NCBI GenBank assembly: GCA_026990725.1
Contig: JALXCX010000206.1
Coordinates: 1 to 20,156, forward strand
Direction of reading: 5' to 3'
Origin: Desulfobulbaceae bacterium
GTDB lineage: Bacteria; Desulfobacterota; Desulfobulbia; Desulfobulbales; Desulfobulbaceae
Length of the DNA stretch: 20,156 bases
Shown: piece by piece, positions 8,371 through 15,919 of the stretch
Numbering within the stretch: the first letter of the stretch is position 1
Layout of the letters: the number at the start of each line of letters is the position of its first letter
Program-made: the position numbers and the translations under genes
The notes under the pieces: generated by a model
What the model was told of the DNA's origin: nothing
Databases searched by the model: none
The model's input: the letters and a program-made list of their open reading frames with translations, nothing else

Positions 8371-8379
8371 CATTTCAGC

Positions 8380-9858
8380 ATGAAACACAATCACCCTTTC
8401 CCAAAATTACAGATAGCGGCTACACTTATTTTTTGCCTTTCTTTGTTGATTATCCAACCGGTGCAGGCATTTCAGGACGACAACATAGCCCTGCTGGATC
8501 GTTCTGCCCGGGCATTTAGTTCTGTTGTCAAAAAGGCCGGCCCCGCCGTAGTTTATATCGGTGTGGAAAAATCTGTGCACGCCCGGCAGGGCATGGGCAG
8601 AGGTCAGGACCCTTTTGGCATGTTCAACGATCCTTTTTTCCAGCGTTTTTTCGGACCCCAGTTCCAGCATCCAAACGTGCCGCCCAAAGAATTTAAACAA
8701 CGGGCCGCAGGTTCGGGCTTCATCATCTCCAGTGACGGCATGATTTTAACGAATAATCACGTCGTTGAAGATGCTGATACCATCAAAGTCCGATTGGCTG
8801 ATAAACGGGAATTTACTGCCACTGTTATTGGCACAGACCCCCAGTCTGACGTTGCGTTGATTAAAATTGACGGGGAAAACCTGCCCACCCTTCCCCTGGG
8901 CAACTCGGATACACTTGAAGTTGGTGAATGGGTCATTGCCATTGGCAGCCCTTTTGAACTGAGTCAAAGCGTTACTGTGGGCATTGTTTCAGCCAAAGGA
9001 CGCTCAAGGCTTGGCATCAATGATTATGAAAACTTCATCCAGACCGATGCCGCCATTAATCCCGGAAATTCCGGTGGACCGCTTCTCAATATCCACGGTG
9101 AAGCCATTGGTATTAATACGGCTATTTTTTCCCGCAGCGGCGGATCCATGGGCATTGGTTTTGCCATTCCTGTCAACATGGCTAAAAATATCCAGAAACA
9201 GCTGCAAAAAAACGGAAAAGTCACCCGTGGCTGGCTTGGTGTCGTCATCCAGAATGTTGATGAAGACCTGGCGCAGTCGTTTCATCTTGAGAAAGCAAAA
9301 GGCATACTTGTTTCTGAAGTGGCTGCTGATTCACCGGCAAAAGCTGCAGGGCTTAAGCAGGGAGATGTCTTGCTGGCGCTTGACGGTGTGCCCCTTAATG
9401 ACGTGACCGATCTACGCAACAAAATAGCCATGACCACGCCCGACACCACGATCAAATTGCAGATAATACGGAACGGCCATGAAAAATCAATTGCTGTAAC
9501 AATTGGTGAGCAGCCTTCTTCCTTTGGCACACCCGCCCAAAAGAAGATTTCACCCCAAAAGGGTGATTCCACCCTGGAAAACATGGGGCTGTCTCTGCAG
9601 GACCTGAATGCCGATCTCGCAGACCAGTTTAATTACACAAAGGGGCAGGGCGTCCTCATTGCCCAGGTTGCTCCTGACAGTCCAGCCGCCCGTGTCGGCC
9701 TCCGTCCCGGTCAGCTCATTGAAGAAGTCAACCAGACCCGGGTGCATTCGCTGGCTGAGCTCAAAAGAATTCTTAAAAAGACAGGTAATCCTCAAAAAAT
9801 CCTGCTGCGCATAAGGGCTGGCGAATACAGTCAATACGTCGTTCTGCACAGCAAATAA
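8380..9858 (+). CDS. degP: Periplasmic serine endoprotease, HtrA/DegP/DegQ type
   Basis: Degrades and chaperones misfolded envelope proteins. It has 492 residues. A signal peptide has basic residues, a hydrophobic core at about 11-26, and probable cleavage after VQA at 30. The trypsin-like protease domain has a complete triad: His127 (TNNHVVEDA), Asp157 (QSDVALIKI) and Ser231 (PGNSGGPL). Two PDZ domains follow: the first begins GWLGVVIQ and contains DSPAKAAGLKQGD; the second begins MGLSLQDL and contains DSPAARVGLRPGQ. Two PDZ domains fit DegP/DegQ/MucD rather than DegS. The gene follows the hybrid kinase by about 200 nt and is closed by a strong terminator. Which of the two-PDZ paralogues it is cannot be settled here. 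Confidence 0.95.
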   Translation: MKHNHPFPKLQIAATLIFCLSLLIIQPVQAFQDDNIALLDRSARAFSSVVKKAGPAVVYIGVEKSVHARQGMGRGQDPFGMFNDPFFQRFFGPQFQHPNVPPKEFKQRAAGSGFIISSDGMILTNNHVVEDADTIKVRLADKREFTATVIGTDPQSDVALIKIDGENLPTLPLGNSDTLEVGEWVIAIGSPFELSQSVTVGIVSAKGRSRLGINDYENFIQTDAAINPGNSGGPLLNIHGEAIGINTAIFSRSGGSMGIGFAIPVNMAKNIQKQLQKNGKVTRGWLGVVIQNVDEDLAQSFHLEKAKGILVSEVAADSPAKAAGLKQGDVLLALDGVPLNDVTDLRNKIAMTTPDTTIKLQIIRNGHEKSIAVTIGEQPSSFGTPAQKKISPQKGDSTLENMGLSLQDLNADLADQFNYTKGQGVLIAQVAPDSPAARVGLRPGQLIEEVNQTRVHSLAELKRILKKTGNPQKILLRIRAGEYSQYVVLHSK

Positions 9859-9866
9859 CCCATACC

Positions 9867-9892
9867 GGCACCGGGCAACCGGTGCCTTTTTT
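9867..9892 (+). terminator. strong intrinsic terminator of degP
   Basis: GGCACCGG (9867-9874), a GCAA tetraloop and CCGGTGCC (9879-9886) form a perfect 8-bp GC-rich stem, immediately followed by TTTTTT (9887-9892). The GNRA-type loop adds stability. The T-run ends only 3 nt before the mazG start codon. Confidence 0.93.
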
Positions 9893-9895
9893 CTT

Positions 9896-10258
9896 ATGGC
9901 CGATTCAATCCAGGATCTCATAAAAGCCGTTGACAAATTTGCAGATGAGCGCGACTGGGAACAATTCCACAGTCCCAAAAATCTGGCCATGGCACTCATT
10001 GTTGAGGCAGGGGAGCTGGTGGAACATTTCCAGTGGCTTGAACAGGCCCAGAGCCTGGAGCTGGCTCAAGACAAGCGACATGCTGTTGCACTTGAAATGG
10101 CTGACGTGCTCATTTATCTTGTCCGGATGGCAAGTCGCCTGAATATTGATCTTCTGGCTGCTTCCGAGGAAAAAATCATTCGTAACGGTAAAAAGTATCC
10201 CATAGATAAAAGCAGCGGCAGAGCAGAGAAGTACACCTCAGACGGGACTGATCCGTGA
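9896..10258 (+). CDS. MazG-like nucleotide pyrophosphohydrolase
   Basis: 120 residues, all-alpha NTP-PPase fold. The ExxE...ExxD metal-binding set is complete: Glu37 and Glu40 (EAGELVEHF), Glu67 and Asp70 (EMADVLIYL). The size and the HSPKNLAMAL entry resemble the single-domain dCTPase/RS21-C6-type branch, which hydrolyses non-canonical or surplus dNTPs to the monophosphate and PPi. The exact substrate cannot be read from sequence. The only sensible start is the ATG at 9896, because the next in-frame Met (32) would lose conserved residues. This ATG has no free Shine-Dalgarno: the degP terminator occupies the space, and the only G-rich bases are inside its stem. Its stop overlaps the start of the next gene by 4 nt (GTGA). 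Confidence 0.88.
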   Translation: MADSIQDLIKAVDKFADERDWEQFHSPKNLAMALIVEAGELVEHFQWLEQAQSLELAQDKRHAVALEMADVLIYLVRMASRLNIDLLAASEEKIIRNGKKYPIDKSSGRAEKYTSDGTDP

Positions 10259-11352
10259 ATCGTCATCTCGCCAAAGCTCTCACGTTCTTTTTGCCGGACA
10301 AAGAAATTCTATCACATGAGCCGCTGGGAGACGGTAACGTCAACGACACCTGGCTCATAAAAGCTCACCCCCGGGAAGCCTTTGTACTGCAACGGCTCAA
10401 TCCCCATGTATTCCGCCATCCTGAGATTGTCCAGAATAATTTATTTAAGGTATGTTGCCATCTTGAAGAGGCACTTGCCAATAATCACACAAACTTTATC
10501 CCGTTGCGGCTCTTGACAAATCCGCAGGGACAAAGAAGTTACATCGCCGATGACAACGCCTGCTGGCGTCTTCTCTCCTACATCGGCAACAGCAGGACCA
10601 TAAACTGTGTGCGCAACCCTGACGAAGCCAGGGAAACAGGCAGAACGCTCGGCTTTTTTCATACACTTCTTTCTTCTCTTGATTCCTCTTCCCTGGCAGA
10701 CCCCCTGCCCGGTTTCCATTGTACGCCGCTTTATCTCGATACATACGACAGGATCGCGGCTCATCCCGAACAACCGGAATCAGAGGACTGCCTTCTCTTT
10801 ATTCAGGGCCGCCGTCACAAGATTTCTCTGCTTGAAAATGCCCGCAAGCAGGGAATTCTCAGGCAGCAGGTAATTCACTCAGACCCCAAAATCGCCAATT
10901 TTCTTTTTGCCGGCAACTCAAACAACGTGATAAGCCTGATTGATCTTGATACGGTGAAGCCGGGCCTGCTCCTCCACGATATTGGCGACTGGCTCAGATC
11001 CTGCTGCAACCCCTCAGGCGAGGATATTCAAGACCAGAAAAATGATACTATCACCTTTAATCCATTACTCTTTTCTGCCGCTCTTTCCGGATATTTAGAA
11101 AATGGTTGTTCGTTGCTCACACCTGCCGACGGCGAGTTACTGATCGACAGTGTCTGGCTGATAAGTTTTGAACTGGGCCTGCGCTTTTATTCAGACTACA
11201 TCAACGGCAACCAATATTTCAAAGTATCCTCCCCCAGACACAACCTTTTCCGGGCCAGAAGACAGTTTGCACTGGTGCAGTCCATCGAAGAACAATATAG
11301 TGTGCTCAAGAAGACCTGTTCCACCCTGCTGGCAGCTTGTTGGGCTACTTAA
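10255..11352 (+). CDS. APH-fold kinase, probable sugar (N-acetylhexosamine-type) kinase
   Basis: 365 residues of the aminoglycoside/choline kinase-like superfamily. The N-lobe has LGDGNVNDTWL as the nucleotide loop and FVLQRLNPHVF with the expected ATP lysine replaced in context by Gln-Arg, as seen in the NahK-like branch. The catalytic loop is HSDPKIAN, with His208, Asp210 and Asn215, and the metal-binding segment is IDLDTVKPG with Asp230 and Asp232. The LQR-x-N-x-x-VF and IDLDTVK signatures point to N-acetylhexosamine-1-kinase-like proteins, often labelled 'mucin desulfatase-like' in databases. The substrate is unproven and no sugar nucleotidyltransferase is adjacent. It starts with GTG overlapping the mazG stop, implying translational coupling, and alanine dehydrogenase starts 20 nt later. 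Confidence 0.75.
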   Translation: MNRHLAKALTFFLPDKEILSHEPLGDGNVNDTWLIKAHPREAFVLQRLNPHVFRHPEIVQNNLFKVCCHLEEALANNHTNFIPLRLLTNPQGQRSYIADDNACWRLLSYIGNSRTINCVRNPDEARETGRTLGFFHTLLSSLDSSSLADPLPGFHCTPLYLDTYDRIAAHPEQPESEDCLLFIQGRRHKISLLENARKQGILRQQVIHSDPKIANFLFAGNSNNVISLIDLDTVKPGLLLHDIGDWLRSCCNPSGEDIQDQKNDTITFNPLLFSAALSGYLENGCSLLTPADGELLIDSVWLISFELGLRFYSDYINGNQYFKVSSPRHNLFRARRQFALVQSIEEQYSVLKKTCSTLLAACWAT

Positions 11353-11372
11353 TTATTCTCAGGTGACAAAAA

Positions 11373-12485
11373 ATGATTATCGGCGTCCTGAAAGAAATAA
11401 AAACAGAAGAAAACCGGGTGGCCATGATTCCTGCCGGGGCCGAAATTCTGGTTCATAACGGTCATACAGTACTGGTCGAAACCGGAGCCGGATGCGGCAG
11501 TGGCTTCTCCGATGCAGCCTACCAGGACCATGGTGCAGCAATTCTGAACACTGCTGAAGAAATTTTTGCCCGCTCCGACATGATCATGCATGTCAAAGAA
11601 CCCCAGCCTTCTGAATATGACCTGATCCAAAAAGACCAGATCGTTTTTACCTATCTCCATCTTGCCGCTGACAAGCAACAGACACTGGCCCTGTTGAAGA
11701 GCAGGGCTATTTGCATCGCCTATGAAACCATTCAAAAAGAAGACGGCTCCCTGCCCCTGCTGACACCGATGAGCGAGGTTGCCGGAAGAATGTCGGTTCA
11801 GGAAGCGGCCAAGTATCTTGAGATGTCACAGGGGGGCCTTGGCGTTCTTCTCGGCGGCGTGACCGGGGTAGACCCCGGAAACGTTCTGGTTATTGGAGGC
11901 GGTGTTGTCGGAATAAATGCCGCCAAAATGGCCTGCGGACTTGGAGCCAAGGTGACCATTCTGGATACGAACCTTGACAAACTTCGTTACCTGTCAGACA
12001 TTATGCCAAAGAATTGTTTCCCGCTTATGTCAAGCCCGGCTGCCATACGGGAACTCATACCCCACGCGGATGTGGTTATCGGGGCTGTTCTTTTACCAGG
12101 TGCCAGGGCACCGAAACTCATTACCAAGTCCATGCTTGCAACCATGAAACAGGGTTCTGTTCTGGTTGACGTGGCTATTGACCAGGGTGGATGTTTTGAA
12201 ACCTCCCGCCCCACGACCCATAAACAGCCCGTCTATACGGTTGATGGCATTGTTCACTACTGCGTGTCCAATATGCCGGGAGCAGTCGCCAAAACCTCCA
12301 CCATGGCCCTGACCAATGCCACCCTGCCCTATGTCCTCGAAATTGCAGACAAGGGCTGGCTGCAAGCCATGCGCAGTAACGATGAAATTGCCCGGGGCGC
12401 CAATGTGATTAACGGAGCCATCACTTACAAAAACGTGGCCGATGCTTTTAATATGACCTATACACCTGTAGAAAAATTTCTCTAA
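11373..12485 (+). CDS. ald: Alanine dehydrogenase
   Basis: NAD-dependent interconversion of L-alanine with pyruvate plus ammonia, cytosolic and usually hexameric. It has 370 residues, the normal length. Substrate and catalytic residues fall at canonical positions: Arg15 (ENRVAMIP), Lys75 (HVKEPQ), His96 (YLHLAA) and Asp270 (VAIDQGG). The Rossmann motif GGGVVG is at 175-180, with Asp198 closing the second strand for NAD preference. A good Shine-Dalgarno AGGTGA (11361-11366) lies 6 nt before the ATG. It is 20 nt after the kinase gene, so probably the third gene of a mazG-kinase-ald set. In anaerobes the enzyme can assimilate ammonia or recover NAD+ during alanine fermentation; the direction is not evident. 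Confidence 0.97.
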   Translation: MIIGVLKEIKTEENRVAMIPAGAEILVHNGHTVLVETGAGCGSGFSDAAYQDHGAAILNTAEEIFARSDMIMHVKEPQPSEYDLIQKDQIVFTYLHLAADKQQTLALLKSRAICIAYETIQKEDGSLPLLTPMSEVAGRMSVQEAAKYLEMSQGGLGVLLGGVTGVDPGNVLVIGGGVVGINAAKMACGLGAKVTILDTNLDKLRYLSDIMPKNCFPLMSSPAAIRELIPHADVVIGAVLLPGARAPKLITKSMLATMKQGSVLVDVAIDQGGCFETSRPTTHKQPVYTVDGIVHYCVSNMPGAVAKTSTMALTNATLPYVLEIADKGWLQAMRSNDEIARGANVINGAITYKNVADAFNMTYTPVEKFL

Positions 12486-12541
12486 CGGCCTGGGTAAATT
12501 TCTTCTCGAAATAAACTGCCCCGCCACATGCGGACGTGGTA

Positions 12542-12593
12542 TCAAGAATGTTGTACGCCCTAAGGAACTGGGTACGAAACCCGGAATAAACAA
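12542..12593 (+). repeat. leader repeat family B, copy 2 (before the FKBP gene)
   Basis: Second copy of the repeat at 4935-4986, with 39/52 bases matching ungapped. Its CTGGGT and ACCCGG arms can form a 6-bp stem (one G-T pair) around ACGAA. Similarity may extend leftward into CCCGCCACATGCGGACG with small gaps. It ends 23 nt before the ATG at 12617. Confidence 0.7.
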
Positions 12594-12616
12594 GAATTAA
12601 ACACTTGAGAACAGGA

Positions 12617-13039
12617 ATGAAAATCGCAGAAAACAGTACAGTAACCATTGACTACACTATGACTCTTGATAATGGAGAGGTTGTGGACAGCACCAAAGAC
12701 ACAGACCCGCTCACCTATACTCAAGGAGAAGGAGAGCTGATATCCGGAGTTGAAAAACGAATGGACGGCCTTAAAAAAGGTGATACCCTGGAAGTTGTCC
12801 TGTCACCGGCGGAAGGATTTGGCGATGCAGATCCCGAGGCCAAAATTGAAATTCCCCAGACCGACCTCCCCCCTGAAGCTCTTCAGGTTGATGCACTCCT
12901 GCAGGGAGAAGGACCCCAGGGGCAATCCATTGAGGGCCGTGTTGTTGAACTAAAAGAAAACACTGCCCTGGTGGATTTTAACCACCCTCTGGCCGGAAAA
13001 AATCTTCATTTTACTGTCACTGTTGTGGACGTAAAATAA
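12617..13039 (+). CDS. FKBP-type peptidyl-prolyl isomerase, SlyD-like
   Basis: 140 residues. It catalyses cis-trans isomerisation of Xaa-Pro bonds and aids folding. The FKBP half has the typical VTIDYTMTLDNGEVVDST opening and the ISGVEKRMDGLKKGD core. The flap carries an inserted IF chaperone domain at about 70-125, as in SlyD: it begins after SPAEGFGD, and DFNHPLAGK at 120-128 closes it. Unlike E. coli SlyD there is no His/Cys-rich metal-binding tail, so it is a short SlyD-type (DUF-free) cytosolic isomerase. ATG 12617 is chosen over an in-frame TTG at 12605 because it gives the family N-terminus MKI; GAGA lies 6 nt upstream. A MITE begins 2 nt after the stop. Confidence 0.93.
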   Translation: MKIAENSTVTIDYTMTLDNGEVVDSTKDTDPLTYTQGEGELISGVEKRMDGLKKGDTLEVVLSPAEGFGDADPEAKIEIPQTDLPPEALQVDALLQGEGPQGQSIEGRVVELKENTALVDFNHPLAGKNLHFTVTVVDVK

Positions 13040-13041
13040 GT

Positions 13042-13212
13042 GTAACTGTGCAGCTGCACCCCATAATACGGCGATCAGGCCGCCTCACATAGACGGGCTA
13101 TAGTTCGTTGGCCTTGCTTTGCCGCAGGTAAGCCGCGACTCCGCTATTGAGCACATCTGAGCAGTTACGGCCACAGGTTATACCAACATTGTGCTGATAC
13201 CTGAATAGTTAC
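13042..13212 (+). mobile_element. MITE copy 1 (171 bp)
   Basis: About 90% identical by eye to 16172-16341. The left end GTAACTGTGCAG and the reverse complement of the right end, GTAACTATTCAG, match as terminal inverted repeats. The flanking 8-mers AAATAAGT (13034-13041) and AAATAATT (13213-13220) agree at 7 of 8 positions, a likely target duplication; the left one contains the FKBP stop codon. There is no coding capacity. An internal hairpin CGGC-GATCAG-GCCG is conserved. Ends starting GTAA with 8-bp duplications are the habit of IS66-family elements, so mobilisation by an IS66-type transposase elsewhere is inferred. Confidence 0.85.
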
Positions 13213-13258
13213 AAATAATTACACTTCGCCACTCAATCTTCTACTTAAGAGGATCCAC

Positions 13259-13969
13259 ATGGACACACTATCAGAAAAGAAAAAAGGATTCACCTTGTTA
13301 CAGGTTCTGGGCATTGTTGCCGGGGCTATGCTCCTGACCATTGTGGTCACTATTTTTGCCATTCGAACCTGGCTCTTTCCACACCCTTTCAAGCCAGTTG
13401 TTCTTGACCAGCAAGAACAGCAGCAACTTGAACAGAAACTTGACCGTTTTGAATCTTTTACCGCTCTGCCTGCACAAAATGCCGAGGCTGCTGAAGCTAA
13501 AGAGACGACACCAGCTGAAAAAGATTTTGACCGGGACGGCAGCCTGAAGCCCAAGGCATATTCTGAAGAGGGAGCGACCCGGGAAATCAGTTTCACGGAA
13601 CGTGAAATAAACGGCCTGCTGGCAAAGAATACGGATCTGGCCCAAAAAGTTGCCATTGATCTGGCCGATGATCTCATCAGCCTGCGCATGCTTGTTCCGG
13701 TTGATCCTGACTTTCCTGTGCTGGGCGGAAAAATAATCCGGGCCCGTGCAGGTGCCGAACTGGCCTACCGCAACGGCAAGCCGGTCGTCATCCTTAAGGG
13801 CGTTTCTCTAATGGGTGTCCCCATCCCAAACGCATGGCTGGGTGGCCTGAAAAACATTGACCTGGTGCAGGAATTCGGAGGCGATCAGGGTATCTGGAAA
13901 AGCTTTAGCGAAGGCGTGGAGGCCATTAAAGTAAAAGACGGCCAACTCTACATCAAGTTAAAAGAATAG
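13259..13969 (+). CDS. membrane-anchored protein of unknown function
   Basis: 236 residues. There is a basic N-terminus, a single transmembrane helix at about 15-37 (LLQVLGIVAGAMLLTIVVTI), then a Glu/Gln- and Ala-rich linker at about 50-100. A globular C-terminal domain follows at about 105-236, probably outside the cytoplasm: it runs ISFTEREINGLLAKN, then alternating hydrophobic strands (VAIDLADDLISLRMLVPVD) and LKGVSLMGVPIPNAWLGG. The 'TEREINALL' turn followed by amphipathic strands recalls YpmS/DUF2140-like anchored beta domains, but this is only a resemblance. A strong Shine-Dalgarno AAGAGGA (13247-13253) fixes the start. It is preceded by MITE copy 1 and followed by a two-way terminator, so it is probably transcribed alone or with the FKBP gene. 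Confidence 0.8.
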   Translation: MDTLSEKKKGFTLLQVLGIVAGAMLLTIVVTIFAIRTWLFPHPFKPVVLDQQEQQQLEQKLDRFESFTALPAQNAEAAEAKETTPAEKDFDRDGSLKPKAYSEEGATREISFTEREINGLLAKNTDLAQKVAIDLADDLISLRMLVPVDPDFPVLGGKIIRARAGAELAYRNGKPVVILKGVSLMGVPIPNAWLGGLKNIDLVQEFGGDQGIWKSFSEGVEAIKVKDGQLYIKLKE

Positions 13970-13978
13970 CAACTGACA

Positions 13979-14025
13979 ACAAAAAACCGCCATTACCTGT
14001 CAAATTTCCCCAGGCAATGGCGGTT
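13979..14025. terminator. two-way terminator between convergent genes
   Basis: AACCGCCATT (13985-13994) pairs with AATGGCGGTT (14016-14025), and CCTG with CAGG extends the stem past one mismatch. The A-run just to the left gives TTTTTT after the hairpin when read leftward, so it is a strong terminator for the TPR gene. Rightward, GAGTTTCC follows, a weaker tail for the membrane-anchored protein gene. Confidence 0.85.
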
Positions 14026-14135
14026 GAGTTTCCCCGCTGAAACAGAAAATCAATTCAGGCTGTATTTCTCATGAACATTGTGTCATTTTTAATAACTTTG
14101 AAACTGACACCGCCTGAACTGATGAAAAATAAAGA

Positions 14136-15884
14136 TTAGAGTTTCAGATCATCTGATTCCTGACCCGCAGCTTCCTGTTCGTCCATAACTTTCTGAAAAA
14201 TTGCTGCCGCCCTTTCCCGGTGGGCTTCTGCTTCTTCCTTTTTCCCCTGGCGATCACAAAGCTGAGTCAGCTCCTGTAACAGGCTGCCTACAGCTGCATG
14301 ATCCTTACCCCGCAGTTCTTCCGTTATTGCAAGCGCCCGTAAATATTTTTCTTCTGATTCAGGATACTTGCCCGTCACTCTATAGGCCTCGGCAAGATCA
14401 CTATAGGCCATGGCCAGTGTCGCCTTGTCCGGATTGGGTGATTCTTCTTTAAAGGCACAAAGACGTTCAAAAAGAGGTATTGCCTCCTGTTCACGCTCAA
14501 GCTCCATATACAGGCCGGCCATTTTCGACAGAATTTCACCGGTAACGCTTTTCCCCTCGGTCTTGTCCATAATGGCCAGGGCTTTCTTATAGGGGTCCTC
14601 GGCTTTGTCATATTGCCCGAGGGCCTCCTGCAGTTTACCAATCTGGAGCCAGCAGACAGCCAGTTCCGGATCATCCTGACCGCGTAGCTTGGTCAGGCTC
14701 ACCATGGATTTTTTGTACAGTGCACCTGCCTCCTTGTGCCGTCCGACAAGAGCGCTTGTATAGGCCAGCTCACGTCTGGCAAGAGCGAGTTCAAGAGCAT
14801 CGCCACCTTTTTTCTCGAGTACTTTTTCAAGGGATGTAAACCAGTTCAATGCCTTGGTGTGCTTATACAACTTCCGGGCCAGCAGGGCGGCTGAACGGAG
14901 AAAATCTGGATTATCTCCTTCAAGTTCTACAGCCTTTTCAAGACTGTCCATGGCTTTTGTGAAATCTGTTCGGCACTCGGCCAGACAACCGCTTTGATAG
15001 GCGGCAAGTGCTGCGTGGGATGAACCTTTTTGGACAACACTGTCAAAAACCTCTTCGGCCCGGACTGTTTCCCCGGAGAGGATGCTTTCCCTTGCCTCAT
15101 CATAATCAGAAGAATCCAATTCATCTTTCAGCAACTCAAGAGCCTCGCTGGCACTGGTACGATACGCTGTTTCCTGGCCATGACTCTGATCAAGAAAAGA
15201 CAACCCTTCAGTAATGGCAACAAGTTCTACCTGGAGCCGCTCACGGGTGCTTTCATCATTCTTCTCAATTGCCTCAGCAAGGGCGGCAAGATGATCATCC
15301 TTGCGGGTAAACAACCGCTGCTCAAAGGTTTCAACCGGCAGCGAGACCTCCGGTTCCTCAACGACTTCATCCTCCGGAAGCTCATCAAGCTCATCCACGG
15401 CTTCAGCTTCAGCCGCCTCGTCATCGTCAAATTCAAGTTCTTCAGAAATTTCATCTTCAACGTCCGGGGCTTCATCAAGCTCAAGTTCAGCCTCGGCCGT
15501 TGCTTCCTCGGGAACAGAAATTTCGTCCTCTTCTGGTCCTTCCAGCTCCTCTGCTTCTTCTTCAAGAGCAGACTCGCCTTCTTCCTTTACATCTTGTGCA
15601 AGTTCCGGCTCAGCCTCACCCGGGGCATCGTCCTCTTCAGCCTCTTCCAGCTTATCTGCTTCCTCGTCGAGTGCAAGCCCGCCTTCATCCTCGGCATCTT
15701 CTTCAGGGAGTTCAACCTCGGATAACAATTCGTCATCAGCACTGCCTTCTTCCTGCAGCGAAGTCGCCTCCTCCTCTTCGGAAGGGACCACCGGAGGAAT
15801 TTTTTTGGCAGAAGATTTTTTCAGAAGTATAAGAAGAAAAACCAGGACAACTGCCGCCAGGGCTAAAACTATTGAATTATTCAT
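14136..15884 (-). CDS. membrane-anchored acidic TPR protein
   Basis: 582 residues. It has an N-terminal transmembrane helix at about 3-22 followed by KKSSAKK, then a long, extremely acidic Glu/Asp/Ala stretch at about 33-190. From about 285 to 570 it carries tetratricopeptide repeats of the kinesin-light-chain style, for example ALGQYDKAEDPYKKALAI and VTGKYPESEEKYLRALAI. The positive-inside rule suggests a short N-terminus outside and most of the protein in the cytosol. The helix-acidic linker-TPR plan resembles FimV/TspA-like organisers, but there is no LysM domain, so no function is assigned. The start at 15884 is supported by GAAGAG upstream. It is transcribed alone, against its neighbours, and ends at a good terminator. 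Confidence 0.85.
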   Translation of the reverse strand: MNNSIVLALAAVVLVFLLILLKKSSAKKIPPVVPSEEEEATSLQEEGSADDELLSEVELPEEDAEDEGGLALDEEADKLEEAEEDDAPGEAEPELAQDVKEEGESALEEEAEELEGPEEDEISVPEEATAEAELELDEAPDVEDEISEELEFDDDEAAEAEAVDELDELPEDEVVEEPEVSLPVETFEQRLFTRKDDHLAALAEAIEKNDESTRERLQVELVAITEGLSFLDQSHGQETAYRTSASEALELLKDELDSSDYDEARESILSGETVRAEEVFDSVVQKGSSHAALAAYQSGCLAECRTDFTKAMDSLEKAVELEGDNPDFLRSAALLARKLYKHTKALNWFTSLEKVLEKKGGDALELALARRELAYTSALVGRHKEAGALYKKSMVSLTKLRGQDDPELAVCWLQIGKLQEALGQYDKAEDPYKKALAIMDKTEGKSVTGEILSKMAGLYMELEREQEAIPLFERLCAFKEESPNPDKATLAMAYSDLAEAYRVTGKYPESEEKYLRALAITEELRGKDHAAVGSLLQELTQLCDRQGKKEEAEAHRERAAAIFQKVMDEQEAAGQESDDLKL

Positions 15885-15891
15885 CTGTACT

Positions 15892-15919
15892 CTTCACTTG
15901 TGAAGTTAATGATACTTCA
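15892..15919 (-). promoter_or_regulatory. mutually exclusive hairpins over the TPR-gene ribosome site
   Basis: Read leftward, the leader has TGAAGT (15919-15914), ACTTCA (15906-15901) and GTGAAGAG (15899-15892), the last being the Shine-Dalgarno region. The middle segment can pair with the first (6 bp, 7-nt loop), freeing the ribosome site. It can instead pair with the third (CTTCA with TGAAG around CAAG), hiding it. This is the layout of a translational switch. It is seen only as complementarity. Confidence 0.45.

Noticed and set aside
14054..14118. TTCAGGC...GCCTGAA with inner TGTCA...TGACA after the TPR stop
   Set aside because: Short arms around a long asymmetric loop, next to a much better terminator; not convincing as a separate element.
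15301..15903. Long rightward Ser-rich open frame of 200 codons
   Set aside because: It is the complement of the Glu/Asp/Ala-rich linker of the TPR gene; the low-complexity composition creates the open frame. It has no family features.
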